33,287 nucleotides of DNA from Candidatus Methylacidiphilales bacterium (GTDB lineage Bacteria; Verrucomicrobiota; Verrucomicrobiia; Methylacidiphilales; JANWVL01): contig JANWVL010000110.1 in NCBI GenBank assembly GCA_025056655.1, positions 141,855-175,141 on the forward strand, in the 5' to 3' direction. Below the pieces are notes generated by a model that was not told where the DNA came from, searched no databases, and saw nothing but the letters and a program-made list of their open reading frames with translations. Below are positions 1 through 8,344 of this stretch, in pieces. Within the stretch, counting starts at the first letter, position 1, and the number at the start of each line of letters is the position of its first letter. A program made the position numbers and the translations under genes.

Positions 1-54
1 CTTGAAGACGGGTTGCGGCAAGTGATTGCAGCGATAAGGTCAAGGAGCGATTAA
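1..54 (+). CDS. C-terminal tail of a sugar-nucleotide epimerase/dehydratase-like protein (partial)
   Basis: An open frame runs from the first base of the window to a TAA at 52-54 and encodes 17 residues, LEDGLRQVIAAIRSRSD. The LEDGLRQ...AIR pattern resembles the last helix of NAD-dependent epimerase/dehydratases of the extended SDR family, which often end in an 'xxEGLRxTIxWxR' helix. The frame stops four bases before the next epimerase gene, so the two are probably co-transcribed and may act in one nucleotide-sugar pathway. The fragment is too short for a firm family call, and the identity beyond 'SDR-like tail' is inference. Confidence 0.45.
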   Translation, partial: LEDGLRQVIAAIRSRSD

Positions 55-58
55 AAAT

Positions 59-1084
59 ATGAAACTTTTTATTACAGGTGGCGCTGGCTTTCTTGGCAGT
101 AATCTTGCGGCCGAGGCGTTGAGGCGAAATTTCGATCTCATCATTCTAGACAATCTCTCGAGGCTGGGATCGGCTGATAATTTGGAGTGGTTGCGAGAAT
201 GGGGAACCTTCACCTTCATCGAGGGTGACGTCACAAAGCCAGGCATTTTGCAAGAGATTGTGCGAAGGGAGCAGCCAGATGCGATTTTTCATCTGGCTGG
301 GCAAGTGGCTATGACGACTTCGATTGCGGATCCTATGCGGGACTTTGAAATCAACGCGCTTGGGACGCTGTATCTCTTGGAGGCGGTGCGTCAATATGCT
401 CCAGATGCTCATGTTTTCTATTCTTCGACCAATAAGGTGTATGGTGATCTTGAGCAGTTTACTTATCGGGAGACCTCGACGCGATATGAGTGCGTAGAAA
501 GGCCAAACGGATTTGATGAGAGCACGCCACTTGAGTTTCACTCTCCCTACGGTTGTTCGAAAGGGGCAGCGGATCAGTATATGCTCGATTACGCAAGGAT
601 TTTTGGGCTATGCACGACGGTGTTTCGGCATTCTTCGATGTATGGCGGGCGGCAATATGCGACTTATGATCAGGGTTGGGTAGGTTGGTTTTGCCAAAAG
701 GCTATTGAGATTCGCCGAGGCTTGTTGAAAGAGCCTTTTACGATCTCGGGGAATGGTAAACAAGTGCGCGATCTTCTTCATGCGGAGGACATGATAGCGC
801 TTTATTTTACATGTCTTGAAAAGCGAGAGGTGGTGAGGGGGGAGGTGTATAACATTGGGGGTGGTATGGAACGCAGTCTTTCGCTCTTGGAGCTATTTAT
901 GCGTCTTGAGGGGCTGACAGGGGTCTCTATGAGCTATCGTTCCTTGCCGCCTCGGATCTCAGATCAAAAGGTGTTTGTGGCGGATTTAAGTAAGGTCGCA
1001 CGGCATATTGGATGGACGCCGCAGGTAGATGTTGAGAGAGGATTAGAGTCAATGATTCGATGGTGTGAGAGGGTGGTTGGGTGA
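59..1084 (+). CDS. tyvE: CDP-paratose 2-epimerase (CDP-tyvelose epimerase), extended SDR
   Basis: This 341-residue protein is an extended short-chain dehydrogenase that should interconvert CDP-paratose and CDP-tyvelose, a 3,6-dideoxyhexose used in O-antigens, using tightly bound NAD. The N-terminal Rossmann motif TGGAGFLGSNL lies at residues 6-16. The catalytic Tyr-x3-Lys is Y164/K168 in YGCSK, and the Ser/Thr partner lies around S122-T124. Long stretches match the Salmonella/Yersinia RfbE (TyvE) enzyme as I remember it, including GQVAMTTSI, SSTNKVYGDLEQ, HSPYGCSKGAADQYMLDYAR and GWVGWFCQKA, so this is more specific than a generic epimerase call. A possible Shine-Dalgarno AAGGAG at 42-47 lies 11 bases before the ATG. 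It follows another SDR-like tail by 4 bases and converges with the ligase gene, separated by 7 bases. The substrate has not been tested and no other dideoxyhexose genes are visible in the window. Confidence 0.85.
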   Translation: MKLFITGGAGFLGSNLAAEALRRNFDLIILDNLSRLGSADNLEWLREWGTFTFIEGDVTKPGILQEIVRREQPDAIFHLAGQVAMTTSIADPMRDFEINALGTLYLLEAVRQYAPDAHVFYSSTNKVYGDLEQFTYRETSTRYECVERPNGFDESTPLEFHSPYGCSKGAADQYMLDYARIFGLCTTVFRHSSMYGGRQYATYDQGWVGWFCQKAIEIRRGLLKEPFTISGNGKQVRDLLHAEDMIALYFTCLEKREVVRGEVYNIGGGMERSLSLLELFMRLEGLTGVSMSYRSLPPRISDQKVFVADLSKVARHIGWTPQVDVERGLESMIRWCERVVG

Positions 1085-1091
1085 TGGATGC

Positions 1092-1799
1092 TTATATGCG
1101 TTGGTTCCAAGCAACTGTGTCGTAACGCTCACGGCACAGTTTTTCTGTGTGTGAAAGCTCTTCGCTGGTGATTGTTTCTTGTATGAAGTGAGCATCCCAT
1201 TTTTTGCAGAAGTGATGGATTAGGGTGAGGGCGAAGGTTTTTTTTAGGTCGAGCGACCAGTTGAGGCCTTGCACGCTGCCTTGGTGAAGCAAGCCGAAAC
1301 GATTGCGGCGTTGGGCGGCGCCAGCGATTTTCTGTCTAGTGCTGGGATGTAGGAGATCATGGGGGACTGGAGAAATGAAGCATGGAAGTGGGATTGCAGA
1401 CGTCGATGTGGGGTGTGAGGTGTTTAGAATCGTGTGGATCTTAATTTCAGCTAATGCATCGGAGAGGATCTGGTGAAAACTTCGGTAGCTCTCTGCGACT
1501 GAGATTTGTAGGCTTTCAAGATGGCGTTGTGGAATGATGACGGAATAGGTGAAATCGTTTTCGTGGTCTACAAGGCCTCCACCAGTGAGGCGGCGAACGT
1601 AGGAGCGGTGGTGGGGAACGATTTGCCAGGGATCTTGATAGCCGATGCTTATGGGGCGGCGGCCTTGTGAGTCTGGGCTCCAGGAGTAGACACGGAGGAC
1701 GGGGTGTGGGCTGCATTCTAGGAGAGCTTGGTCAGCCGCCATGTTCCAGCCTTTGGGACGTTCCTCTTCGATGATCAGTCGGAAGAGAGGACGGTTCAT
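1092..1799 (-). CDS. Lipoate-protein ligase A family protein
   Basis: This 235-residue protein belongs to the biotin/lipoate protein ligase (BPL/LplA/LipM) cofactor-transferase family. RRLTGGG at residues 69-75, followed by VDHENDFTYS, is the family's lipoyl-AMP binding loop. A conserved lysine lies in the QKIAGAAQRR segment (K157), and CFISPVPHDLL corresponds to the 'CF..P..DL' strand before it. Expected role: attaching lipoate or octanoate to 2-oxoacid dehydrogenase E2 or GcvH. The ATG at 1799 is chosen because it lies 5 bases after the sucD stop; upstream codons in this frame lie inside sucD. Placement directly behind sucC-sucD fits a link with lipoylated 2-oxoglutarate dehydrogenase. The sequence alone does not separate a true lipoate ligase from an octanoyl transferase (LipM) or amidotransferase (LipL), so no symbol is given. 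Confidence 0.8.
   Translation of the reverse strand: MNRPLFRLIIEEERPKGWNMAADQALLECSPHPVLRVYSWSPDSQGRRPISIGYQDPWQIVPHHRSYVRRLTGGGLVDHENDFTYSVIIPQRHLESLQISVAESYRSFHQILSDALAEIKIHTILNTSHPTSTSAIPLPCFISPVPHDLLHPSTRQKIAGAAQRRNRFGLLHQGSVQGLNWSLDLKKTFALTLIHHFCKKWDAHFIQETITSEELSHTEKLCRERYDTVAWNQRI
1113..1144 (+). terminator. Rho-independent terminator after the epimerase gene
   Basis: Bases 1113-1122 (AACTGTGTCG) pair with 1132-1141 (CGGCACAGTT) to give a 10-bp stem with one G-T wobble and a 9-base loop. The stem runs into five Ts at 1140-1144. It begins 28 bases after the epimerase stop and lies wholly inside the 3' coding part of the converging lipoate ligase-like gene. The structure is read directly. 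Function in vivo is inference. Confidence 0.55.
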
Positions 1800-1804
1800 T
1801 GGGG

Positions 1805-2677
1805 CTAGGAGAGTAGCTCTTTGAGTCGTTGTCCCATGACGGCGGGAGTCTCTGCGATATGGATGCCAGCTTCTCGAAGTGCTTGTATTTTGGCTTGAGC
1901 TGTGCCTTGGCCACTTGAGATGATGGCACCGGCGTGTCCCATGCGGCGGCCAGGTGGAGCTGTCTGGCCTGCGATGAAGGCTAGGACTGGCTTGCGGACG
2001 TGTTCGCGGATGTATATGGCGGCTTCTTCTTCTTCTTGTCCGCCGATTTCTCCGATGAGCATGATGGCTTGGGTCTCTGGATCTTCGTTGAATAGTCGGA
2101 TGGCGTCGGTATGTGTGGTGCCTTTTATGGGGTCGCCGCCGATGCCGATGCAGGTGCTTTGGCCTAGGCCGAGCTGGGTGAGTTGCCAGACGGCTTCGTA
2201 AGTGAGTGTGCCGCTGCGGGAGACGACGCCGACGGGGCCAGGTTTGTGGATGTATCCGGGCATGATGCCGATTTTGCAGGCGCCTGGGGTGATGATGCCG
2301 GGGCAGTTGGGGCCGATCAGACGGCTGTTTGTTTTTTTCAGTATGGTCTTTACGCGGATCATGTCGAGAACGGGGATGCCTTCTGTGATGCAGACGATCA
2401 GCTCGATGCCGGCAGCTGCAGCTTCGATGATGGAGTCTGCTGCGAAGGGGGCGGGGACGAAGATCATGGTGGCGTTGCAACCGGTTTTTGTTCGTGCTTC
2501 GGCTACGGTATCAAAAATGGGGACTTTTCCGTCGAAGGTTTCGCCACCGCGTCCAGGTGTGACTCCTGCGACGACTTGTGTGCCGTATTCCATACAACTG
2601 CGGGCATGGAATGCACCGGCGTTGCCGGTGATGCCTTGAACGAGGAGGCGTGTGTGTTGATTGACGAGGATGGCCAT
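1805..2677 (-). CDS. sucD: Succinyl-CoA synthetase (ADP/GDP-forming) alpha subunit
   Basis: This 290-residue protein has the usual length of SucD. With SucC it converts succinyl-CoA, nucleoside diphosphate and phosphate to succinate, CoA and NTP in the TCA cycle. The N-terminal CoA-binding Rossmann domain carries [12 protein letters not shown] at residues 13-24, and [12 protein letters not shown] at 121-132 is the ligase signature. The phosphorylated active-site histidine is H248 in the GHAGAIIS segment. Its start lies 18 bases after the sucC stop, and a lipoate ligase-like gene follows after 5 bases, giving a compact three-gene metabolic unit inside a longer minus-strand run. Confidence 0.97.
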   Translation of the reverse strand: MAILVNQHTRLLVQGITGNAGAFHARSCMEYGTQVVAGVTPGRGGETFDGKVPIFDTVAEARTKTGCNATMIFVPAPFAADSIIEAAAAGIELIVCITEGIPVLDMIRVKTILKKTNSRLIGPNCPGIITPGACKIGIMPGYIHKPGPVGVVSRSGTLTYEAVWQLTQLGLGQSTCIGIGGDPIKGTTHTDAIRLFNEDPETQAIMLIGEIGGQEEEEAAIYIREHVRKPVLAFIAGQTAPPGRRMGHAGAIISSGQGTAQAKIQALREAGIHIAETPAVMGQRLKELLS

Positions 2678-2695
2678 AGGCGAGGGGGCTGGGGT

Positions 2696-3877
<1,182 letters not shown>

Positions 3878-3919
3878 GTTTGGTGGGGCGTCTGGATGAT
3901 GGCAGGGGGAGGAGAGAAT

Positions 3920-4663
3920 TCAACTTTGTTTGTGAGCGAGGGAGGGGTGAGGGGGTATGGTGATGAGGTGGATGTTGGGGATGGAGCCGTAGCCGACGAA
4001 ACGGGTTTTGTTGGTGCGGATGGTGCCCCAGAACCACCATGGGATGCGTTTGCGTTTTGGGTTGGGGAGGACGAAGTCGAAAACGCCGACGCCGTGCTTG
4101 GGGCGGCCGTGATAGGTGCGGCCTTCACTGGCTCCGGCCATTATTGGGCGATTTGAGTTTTTTTCGATGCCGAGGTAGATCATTACGTGGGAGATGGGGG
4201 GGTTGCGTTTTACTTTGTAGGTGCCTTCCCAGAATAGGATATCGCCCGGGCGGAGGAATTGGAGTTGGCGGTCGTGGGGGTCTTCGTCGTTGACTTTTTT
4301 GAGGGTGCGGTTTTGTTGAAGCCAGAGGTAGATTTGGGTGGAGTCGCGAGGGGGGTTTTTGTAGCCGAGTTGCTTGAGGGTGTAGTGGACGAAGCCGGAG
4401 CAGTCGAAGCCTCCTTGGTTGGGGTCGGCGGATCCGTATTTGTAGCTGAGGCGGCGAGAAGTTAGGTCTAAGCAGATGCGGATTAGGTGTTGTAGGTAGG
4501 GTGGGTAGTTATGGAAATTGAGTATGTCGTCGGGTTTGAGGGTTTGTGTGGGGAAGGGATTGGTCTGAGAGTTGGCGGGTTGAGATGAGAGTGGGGATAG
4601 GATGAGGGCTATTATTACGATGAATTGGCGAAGAGGGGGGAACGCTGGGTGATTGGAGATCAT
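3920..4663 (-). CDS. Exported NlpC/P60 family cysteine peptidase
   Basis: This 247-residue protein starts with a hydrophobic export signal (about residues 12-32), so it probably acts in the periplasm. The NlpC/P60 domain spans roughly 70-190. The catalytic cysteine is C88 in GFDCSGFVHY, the RPGDILFW turn lies at 138-145, and the catalytic histidine is H159 in ISHVMIYLG. Such enzymes usually cut gamma-D-Glu-diaminopimelate or related bonds in cell-wall peptides. No SH3b domain is evident before the catalytic domain. A basic, aromatic tail (KRKRIPWWFW) follows. It starts only 3 bases after the pheT stop, which suggests co-transcription with a housekeeping gene rather than dedicated control. The substrate cannot be decided from sequence. 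Confidence 0.88.
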   Translation of the reverse strand: MISNHPAFPPLRQFIVIIALILSPLSSQPANSQTNPFPTQTLKPDDILNFHNYPPYLQHLIRICLDLTSRRLSYKYGSADPNQGGFDCSGFVHYTLKQLGYKNPPRDSTQIYLWLQQNRTLKKVNDEDPHDRQLQFLRPGDILFWEGTYKVKRNPPISHVMIYLGIEKNSNRPIMAGASEGRTYHGRPKHGVGVFDFVLPNPKRKRIPWWFWGTIRTNKTRFVGYGSIPNIHLITIPPHPSLAHKQS

Positions 4664-4666
4664 GGT

Positions 4667-6973
4667 TTATATGGTGCGTATGGTGGCTTGGGTGTTTTGG
4701 GAGAGTGAGGTTTGGATTTTTTGCAGGGCTTGTTCTATTTCTTCGTCGTGGAGGGTGCGTTCGGGGTGGCGGAAGATGAAGGCGTAGGCGAGGGATTTTT
4801 TGTCAGCGGGTATTTTCTCGCCTTGAGGATCGGTGAATTGGTCGAAGAGGAAGAAGCGTTCGAGTATGGGAGGGGCATTTTTTTGAATGATAGAGGTGAT
4901 AGTCGAGTGGGTGATCTTAGGGTCGACTAGGAGGGCGAGGTCGCGGCGAGCGGATGGATATTTGGGGAGTGGGGGCAGGGTCGGAGGCGGTGGCTCTGGT
5001 GACTGGAGCCAGGTGGTGAGGTCGTATTCGGCGATGAAGGTGTCGCGTTTTATTCCATAGAGTTTTTTTGTGGCGGAGGGGAGGTTTTGTGGTGGTGTTG
5101 TGAGACAGGTGTGGGGGATTCGGAGGTTGTTTTCGAGGAGGGAAGTGATCGAGGTGAGGTCGTAGAAGTCGAATGGGCGTTGTGGCTCGAGCCAGTGTGG
5201 ATCGGCATTAAGGCCGGTGATGGCGAGAGCGAGGAGGTAGGATTCTGAGCCGTCGGGATGGGTGATGCGGTTGATTTCGAAGAGGCGGATGCCGGTGTTG
5301 CCGTGAGAGAGGTTGTAGGCAGCGGCTTTGAGAAGGCTTGGAATGAGGCTGGGACGGAGATGGGTGTAGTGTTCGTTGAGGGGATTTAGAATGGGTAAGG
5401 CTGAATTGAGTGCGTGAGTCTTGGGGTTGAGAAGGGGTTCTCCGAGGGTTTCGTGCCAGCCACGAGAGGCTAGGGTGTAGCGAAGGTTTTGGATGCGGCG
5501 GTAGAGGAGATCTGTGGTGGAAGGAGGCTGGGAGTGGAAGTGAATGTGGGAGGGGATGGACTCCATGCCGTGGAGGCGAACGATTTCTTCGATGAGATCG
5601 ATCTCAGAGGTGAGATCGTGGCGGTGGGTAGGAGGTAGCCATTGTGAGGAGCTCGGGGTTTCATTTTGGAGCTTGAGATGAAGGGAGGAGAGTATGGAGT
5701 GAATTTTTTCTTTTGGAATTTCAGTGCCTATAATTTCTGTGATTCGTCGAGAGCGAAGGGTGATCGGAGGAGGGGGCGGTGGGGGAGAGCCTAGAATAGT
5801 GGGCGCTGAGGCTATTTTTGCTTGGCACAGTTCGATTATTAGGTTGATGGCACGGTCTCTAGCTGCGAGGAGGGCATGGGGGTCGATGCGGCGTTCGAAA
5901 CGATAGGAAGAGTCGGTGTGGATCCCATGGCGGTGTGCGGAGCGGCGGACGTAGGAAGGTTCGAAAAAGGCGGCTTCGAGTAGGATGCGTGTGGTGTGCT
6001 CTGAGACGCAGCTGAGGCGACCTCCGATGACGCCTGCGAGGGCTTGTGGGTTTTGGTTGTCGGCGATGATGACGTCTTGGGGGGTGAGGAGATAGTTATG
6101 ATCGTCTAGTGCTGCGAAGGCTTCGGAGGGTTGGGCGTGGCGGATGGTGAGTGTGGAGCCGTTGAGGAGATCTGCGTCGAAGGCGTGGAGTGGTTGTCCG
6201 GTCTCCCAAAGGATATAGTTGGTGATGTCAACGACGTTGTTGATGGGGCGGTGGCCTGTGGCTTTGATTTTATTTGCGAGCCAAGAGGGGCTGGGAGCGA
6301 TGCGGATGTTGTCGAGGAGGATGGCTGTGTAGTAGGGGCAGGCCTCTGGGGCTGTATTGTGCACGGGGAATGGGGGTGCGGTGTTATCGAGGTGGATGAT
6401 TGGAGAAGGGGATGGGGTAAGTGTGCCGAGACCGAGGGCGGCTATTTCTCGTGCTAGGCCGATGTAGGAGCAGAGGTCTGGGCGGTTGGGTGTGATCTCG
6501 ATATCGAGGAAGGTGTCGGGTTGTAGGTAATGGTGCAAGGGCACGCCAAGTGGAGCTTGCGGGTCGAGTATTAGGAGGCCTTCGGAGTCTTCAGCGATGT
6601 TTAGTTCCTTTGCGGAACACATCATGCCTTGGGAGAGTTCACCCCGGATTTTGGTTTCTTTGATTTTGAAGTTGCCGGGCAATATGGCTCCGGGGAGCGC
6701 GAGTGGGACGCGGTCGCCGGGTTTGAAGTTGGAGGCGCCACAGACGATTTGTCGAGTTTCGCGGCCTGTGTTGACTTGGCAGAGGCGGAGTCGATCTGCA
6801 TTGGGATGAGGGATGTAGCTGAGGACTTCTGCGATGATGATGTGGTCACTTTGGATGCCGGAGGTGTAGGTGTATTGGACTTCGATGCCAGCACGGGTGA
6901 GGCTATCGATGAGGGTTTCGAGTGATGCTTGTATATCGAGATGCTGTTTTAACCAGGACAGAGAAAAGCGCAT
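4667..6973 (-). CDS. pheT: Phenylalanyl-tRNA synthetase beta subunit
   Basis: This 768-residue protein, counted from the ATG at 6973, forms the beta part of the alpha2-beta2 enzyme that charges tRNA-Phe. It opens with MRFSLSWLKQHLD, a typical PheT start. The frame stays open upstream to 7225, but that stretch lies inside the preceding gene and is not PheT-like. Domains in order are the tRNA-binding OB fold (about 40-150, with HPNADRLRLCQV), the B3/B4 editing domain after ITPNRPDLCSY, the B5 domain (about 400-470), the catalytic-like core, and a C-terminal FDX-ACB anticodon-binding domain starting near LPKYPSARRDLALLV. No pheS is present in the window, so the two subunits are encoded apart. 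It lies 25 bases after the McsA-like gene and 3 bases before the peptidase gene. Confidence 0.96.
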   Translation of the reverse strand: MRFSLSWLKQHLDIQASLETLIDSLTRAGIEVQYTYTSGIQSDHIIIAEVLSYIPHPNADRLRLCQVNTGRETRQIVCGASNFKPGDRVPLALPGAILPGNFKIKETKIRGELSQGMMCSAKELNIAEDSEGLLILDPQAPLGVPLHHYLQPDTFLDIEITPNRPDLCSYIGLAREIAALGLGTLTPSPSPIIHLDNTAPPFPVHNTAPEACPYYTAILLDNIRIAPSPSWLANKIKATGHRPINNVVDITNYILWETGQPLHAFDADLLNGSTLTIRHAQPSEAFAALDDHNYLLTPQDVIIADNQNPQALAGVIGGRLSCVSEHTTRILLEAAFFEPSYVRRSAHRHGIHTDSSYRFERRIDPHALLAARDRAINLIIELCQAKIASAPTILGSPPPPPPPITLRSRRITEIIGTEIPKEKIHSILSSLHLKLQNETPSSSQWLPPTHRHDLTSEIDLIEEIVRLHGMESIPSHIHFHSQPPSTTDLLYRRIQNLRYTLASRGWHETLGEPLLNPKTHALNSALPILNPLNEHYTHLRPSLIPSLLKAAAYNLSHGNTGIRLFEINRITHPDGSESYLLALAITGLNADPHWLEPQRPFDFYDLTSITSLLENNLRIPHTCLTTPPQNLPSATKKLYGIKRDTFIAEYDLTTWLQSPEPPPPTLPPLPKYPSARRDLALLVDPKITHSTITSIIQKNAPPILERFFLFDQFTDPQGEKIPADKKSLAYAFIFRHPERTLHDEEIEQALQKIQTSLSQNTQATIRTI

Positions 6974-6998
6974 GAAGGGGGGTGAGGTTTGGGGGACT

Positions 6999-7523
6999 TT
7001 ATTTTTCTGAGATTTTTGATTGGAGCTGCATAATGTGGTCACGGTAGATGGCAGCTTGTTCGTATTGTTCGTTTTCGATGGCTTTTTGAAGCTGAGCGCG
7101 TAGCTCTCGGAGGCGGGCTTCGTATTTGGCTTTTTCGATGAGGCGTTGAGGTTGTTTGCCTTTGTGTTGGACGGTCTTGTGCATGTCTTTGAGGATGGGG
7201 ATAAGGCCATCCCGGAAGACTTCATAGCATTGAGAGCAGCCGAGGCGGCCAGTTTTTCTGAAGTCGTTGAGCGTGAAACCGCATGCGGGGCAAGTATTGT
7301 TGGGGCTTGTGGAAGCTTGCATTTGCTGGGAGGCTCCTAGGCCAAGTAGAACATCAGCGAGGGAAAATCCTGTGGGATCGTCTATTTCCTTGGCATGTGG
7401 ACAGCTATCGCACATGTCGAGTTTGTTGAGGACACCGTTGACAATTTGAGTAAGGTGAACGGTGGCTGCTTTTTTGCAGTTTTCGCAACCGTGTGGGCGA
7501 TTTTCTGGCATAATCATGAACAT
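6999..7523 (-). CDS. McsA-like protein with four CxxC zinc motifs and a UvrB/UvrC motif
   Basis: This 174-residue protein carries four CxxC pairs (C13/C16, C38/C41, C78/C81 and C96/C99), enough for two zinc sites. A C-terminal helical UVR motif (about residues 135-170, around LQKAIENEQYEQAAIYRD) follows. This layout is that of McsA, which in Firmicutes activates the protein-arginine kinase McsB and is linked to CtsR/ClpC stress control. No mcsB, ctsR or clpC is seen nearby; instead the gene heads the pheT-peptidase-sucCD run. ATG codons at 7523, 7517 and 7511 are all in frame, and none has a clear Shine-Dalgarno site, so the exact start is open. The family call is firm. The partner and role here are unknown. 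Confidence 0.85.
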   Translation of the reverse strand: MFMIMPENRPHGCENCKKAATVHLTQIVNGVLNKLDMCDSCPHAKEIDDPTGFSLADVLLGLGASQQMQASTSPNNTCPACGFTLNDFRKTGRLGCSQCYEVFRDGLIPILKDMHKTVQHKGKQPQRLIEKAKYEARLRELRAQLQKAIENEQYEQAAIYRDHIMQLQSKISEK

Positions 7524-7606
7524 AGAGGATTTAAGGTATGGGGCAAGTTGTTAAGAGGGTGTGACTGATGAGAAGGGGTTGTTGCGCAAATTGGCGTAAA
7601 AAGTTT

Positions 7607-7635
7607 TTGACGTTTGCCTAGATTGAGCCGATAAG
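7607..7635 (+). promoter_or_regulatory. Candidate sigma-70-type promoter of the pilus-like block
   Basis: TTGACG at 7607-7612 and GATAAG at 7630-7635 are separated by 17 bases. They lie 25 bases before the ATG of the first gene of the block, in the 136-base divergent spacer between it and the McsA-like gene. The match is moderate (5/6 and 4/6) and no strong ribosome binding site follows. This is a pattern match only. Confidence 0.4.
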
Positions 7636-7659
7636 GATAGCGATAATTTATTAGAACGT

Positions 7660-8313
7660 ATGAAAAAGTTTTTAACGGTAACCGTGCTCGCGTGGATGGC
7701 CTGTGGAATGTATGTTGGAGCTCAAGAGGATGGAGGGGTGATTAGTTTTGATCGCACAGTAAAGATTAAACCTGAGTTTGTAGATGCACCAGTGTTTGCA
7801 GGTGGAGCAGCAAAGCCAGGGGGCACAGCTCCGACAGAATCGAAGTGGATGGAGGTGGAATTTAAATATGCATGTATGCCTCCTGAAGCTCTAGATTTGA
7901 ACTCAAAGAAGGGTATTTACCTTGATGAGGCTCAGTTCAAGATCTACATAGAGGGCATCAATCCGGATGAACCTAATTCTGACCAGGGAGAGCCAATTCT
8001 ACTCGTAGGTGAGGTAACTTATATCAACATCCCTGCTGGAAAAGAGAACTATGGCGTATTTTACGTTCATCCCAATACGATCGGCCGTTACGGCGGCCAA
8101 GCGACATTTGAAAAAAGCAATAAGAACATTCGCATAGAGGCTTACATTAACGGTCAACTTGTCGATGTAATACAAAAAAAAGAAGAAGATGATGACGGCT
8201 GGATCAATCCAATTAAGCGAGTGAACCATCAAGTATATACTAAAGAGGAAAGCCCTTTTCGTCTTGTGAATATCTCCCGTTACCCAGCCGAGAAGAAAAA
8301 TCGCAGGGATTAG
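7660..8313 (+). CDS. Exported protein resembling Akkermansia Amuc_1102 (pilus-like block)
   Basis: This 217-residue protein has a clear signal peptide (MKKFLTVTVLAWMACGMYVGA, cut before QE). The mature part is rich in beta-strand patterns. I recognise it mainly by position and size: it opens a block whose next three products match the Akkermansia muciniphila Amuc_1101, Amuc_1100 and Amuc_1099 arrangement, where the first gene encodes Amuc_1102, a small periplasmic beta-sandwich-type protein. No catalytic motif is visible. The gene ends 31 bases before the PilM-like gene, with which it is probably co-transcribed. The acidic and lysine-rich run near residues 172-177 (KKEEDDD) is a likely loop. 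The assignment to the Amuc_1102 family needs an alignment. A role in a pilus-like envelope machine is inference from context. Confidence 0.65.
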   Translation: MKKFLTVTVLAWMACGMYVGAQEDGGVISFDRTVKIKPEFVDAPVFAGGAAKPGGTAPTESKWMEVEFKYACMPPEALDLNSKKGIYLDEAQFKIYIEGINPDEPNSDQGEPILLVGEVTYINIPAGKENYGVFYVHPNTIGRYGGQATFEKSNKNIRIEAYINGQLVDVIQKKEEDDDGWINPIKRVNHQVYTKEESPFRLVNISRYPAEKKNRRD

Positions 8314-8344
8314 AGTCGAGAAGCTCACTCAGGGATGATGCAAT

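Noticed and set aside
1800-2480. The ligase-like frame stays open upstream to 2480, giving a 462-residue reading.
   Set aside because: The added part is Arg/His/Pro-rich out-of-frame translation of sucD. The ATG at 1799, just after the sucD stop, gives a complete ligase domain.
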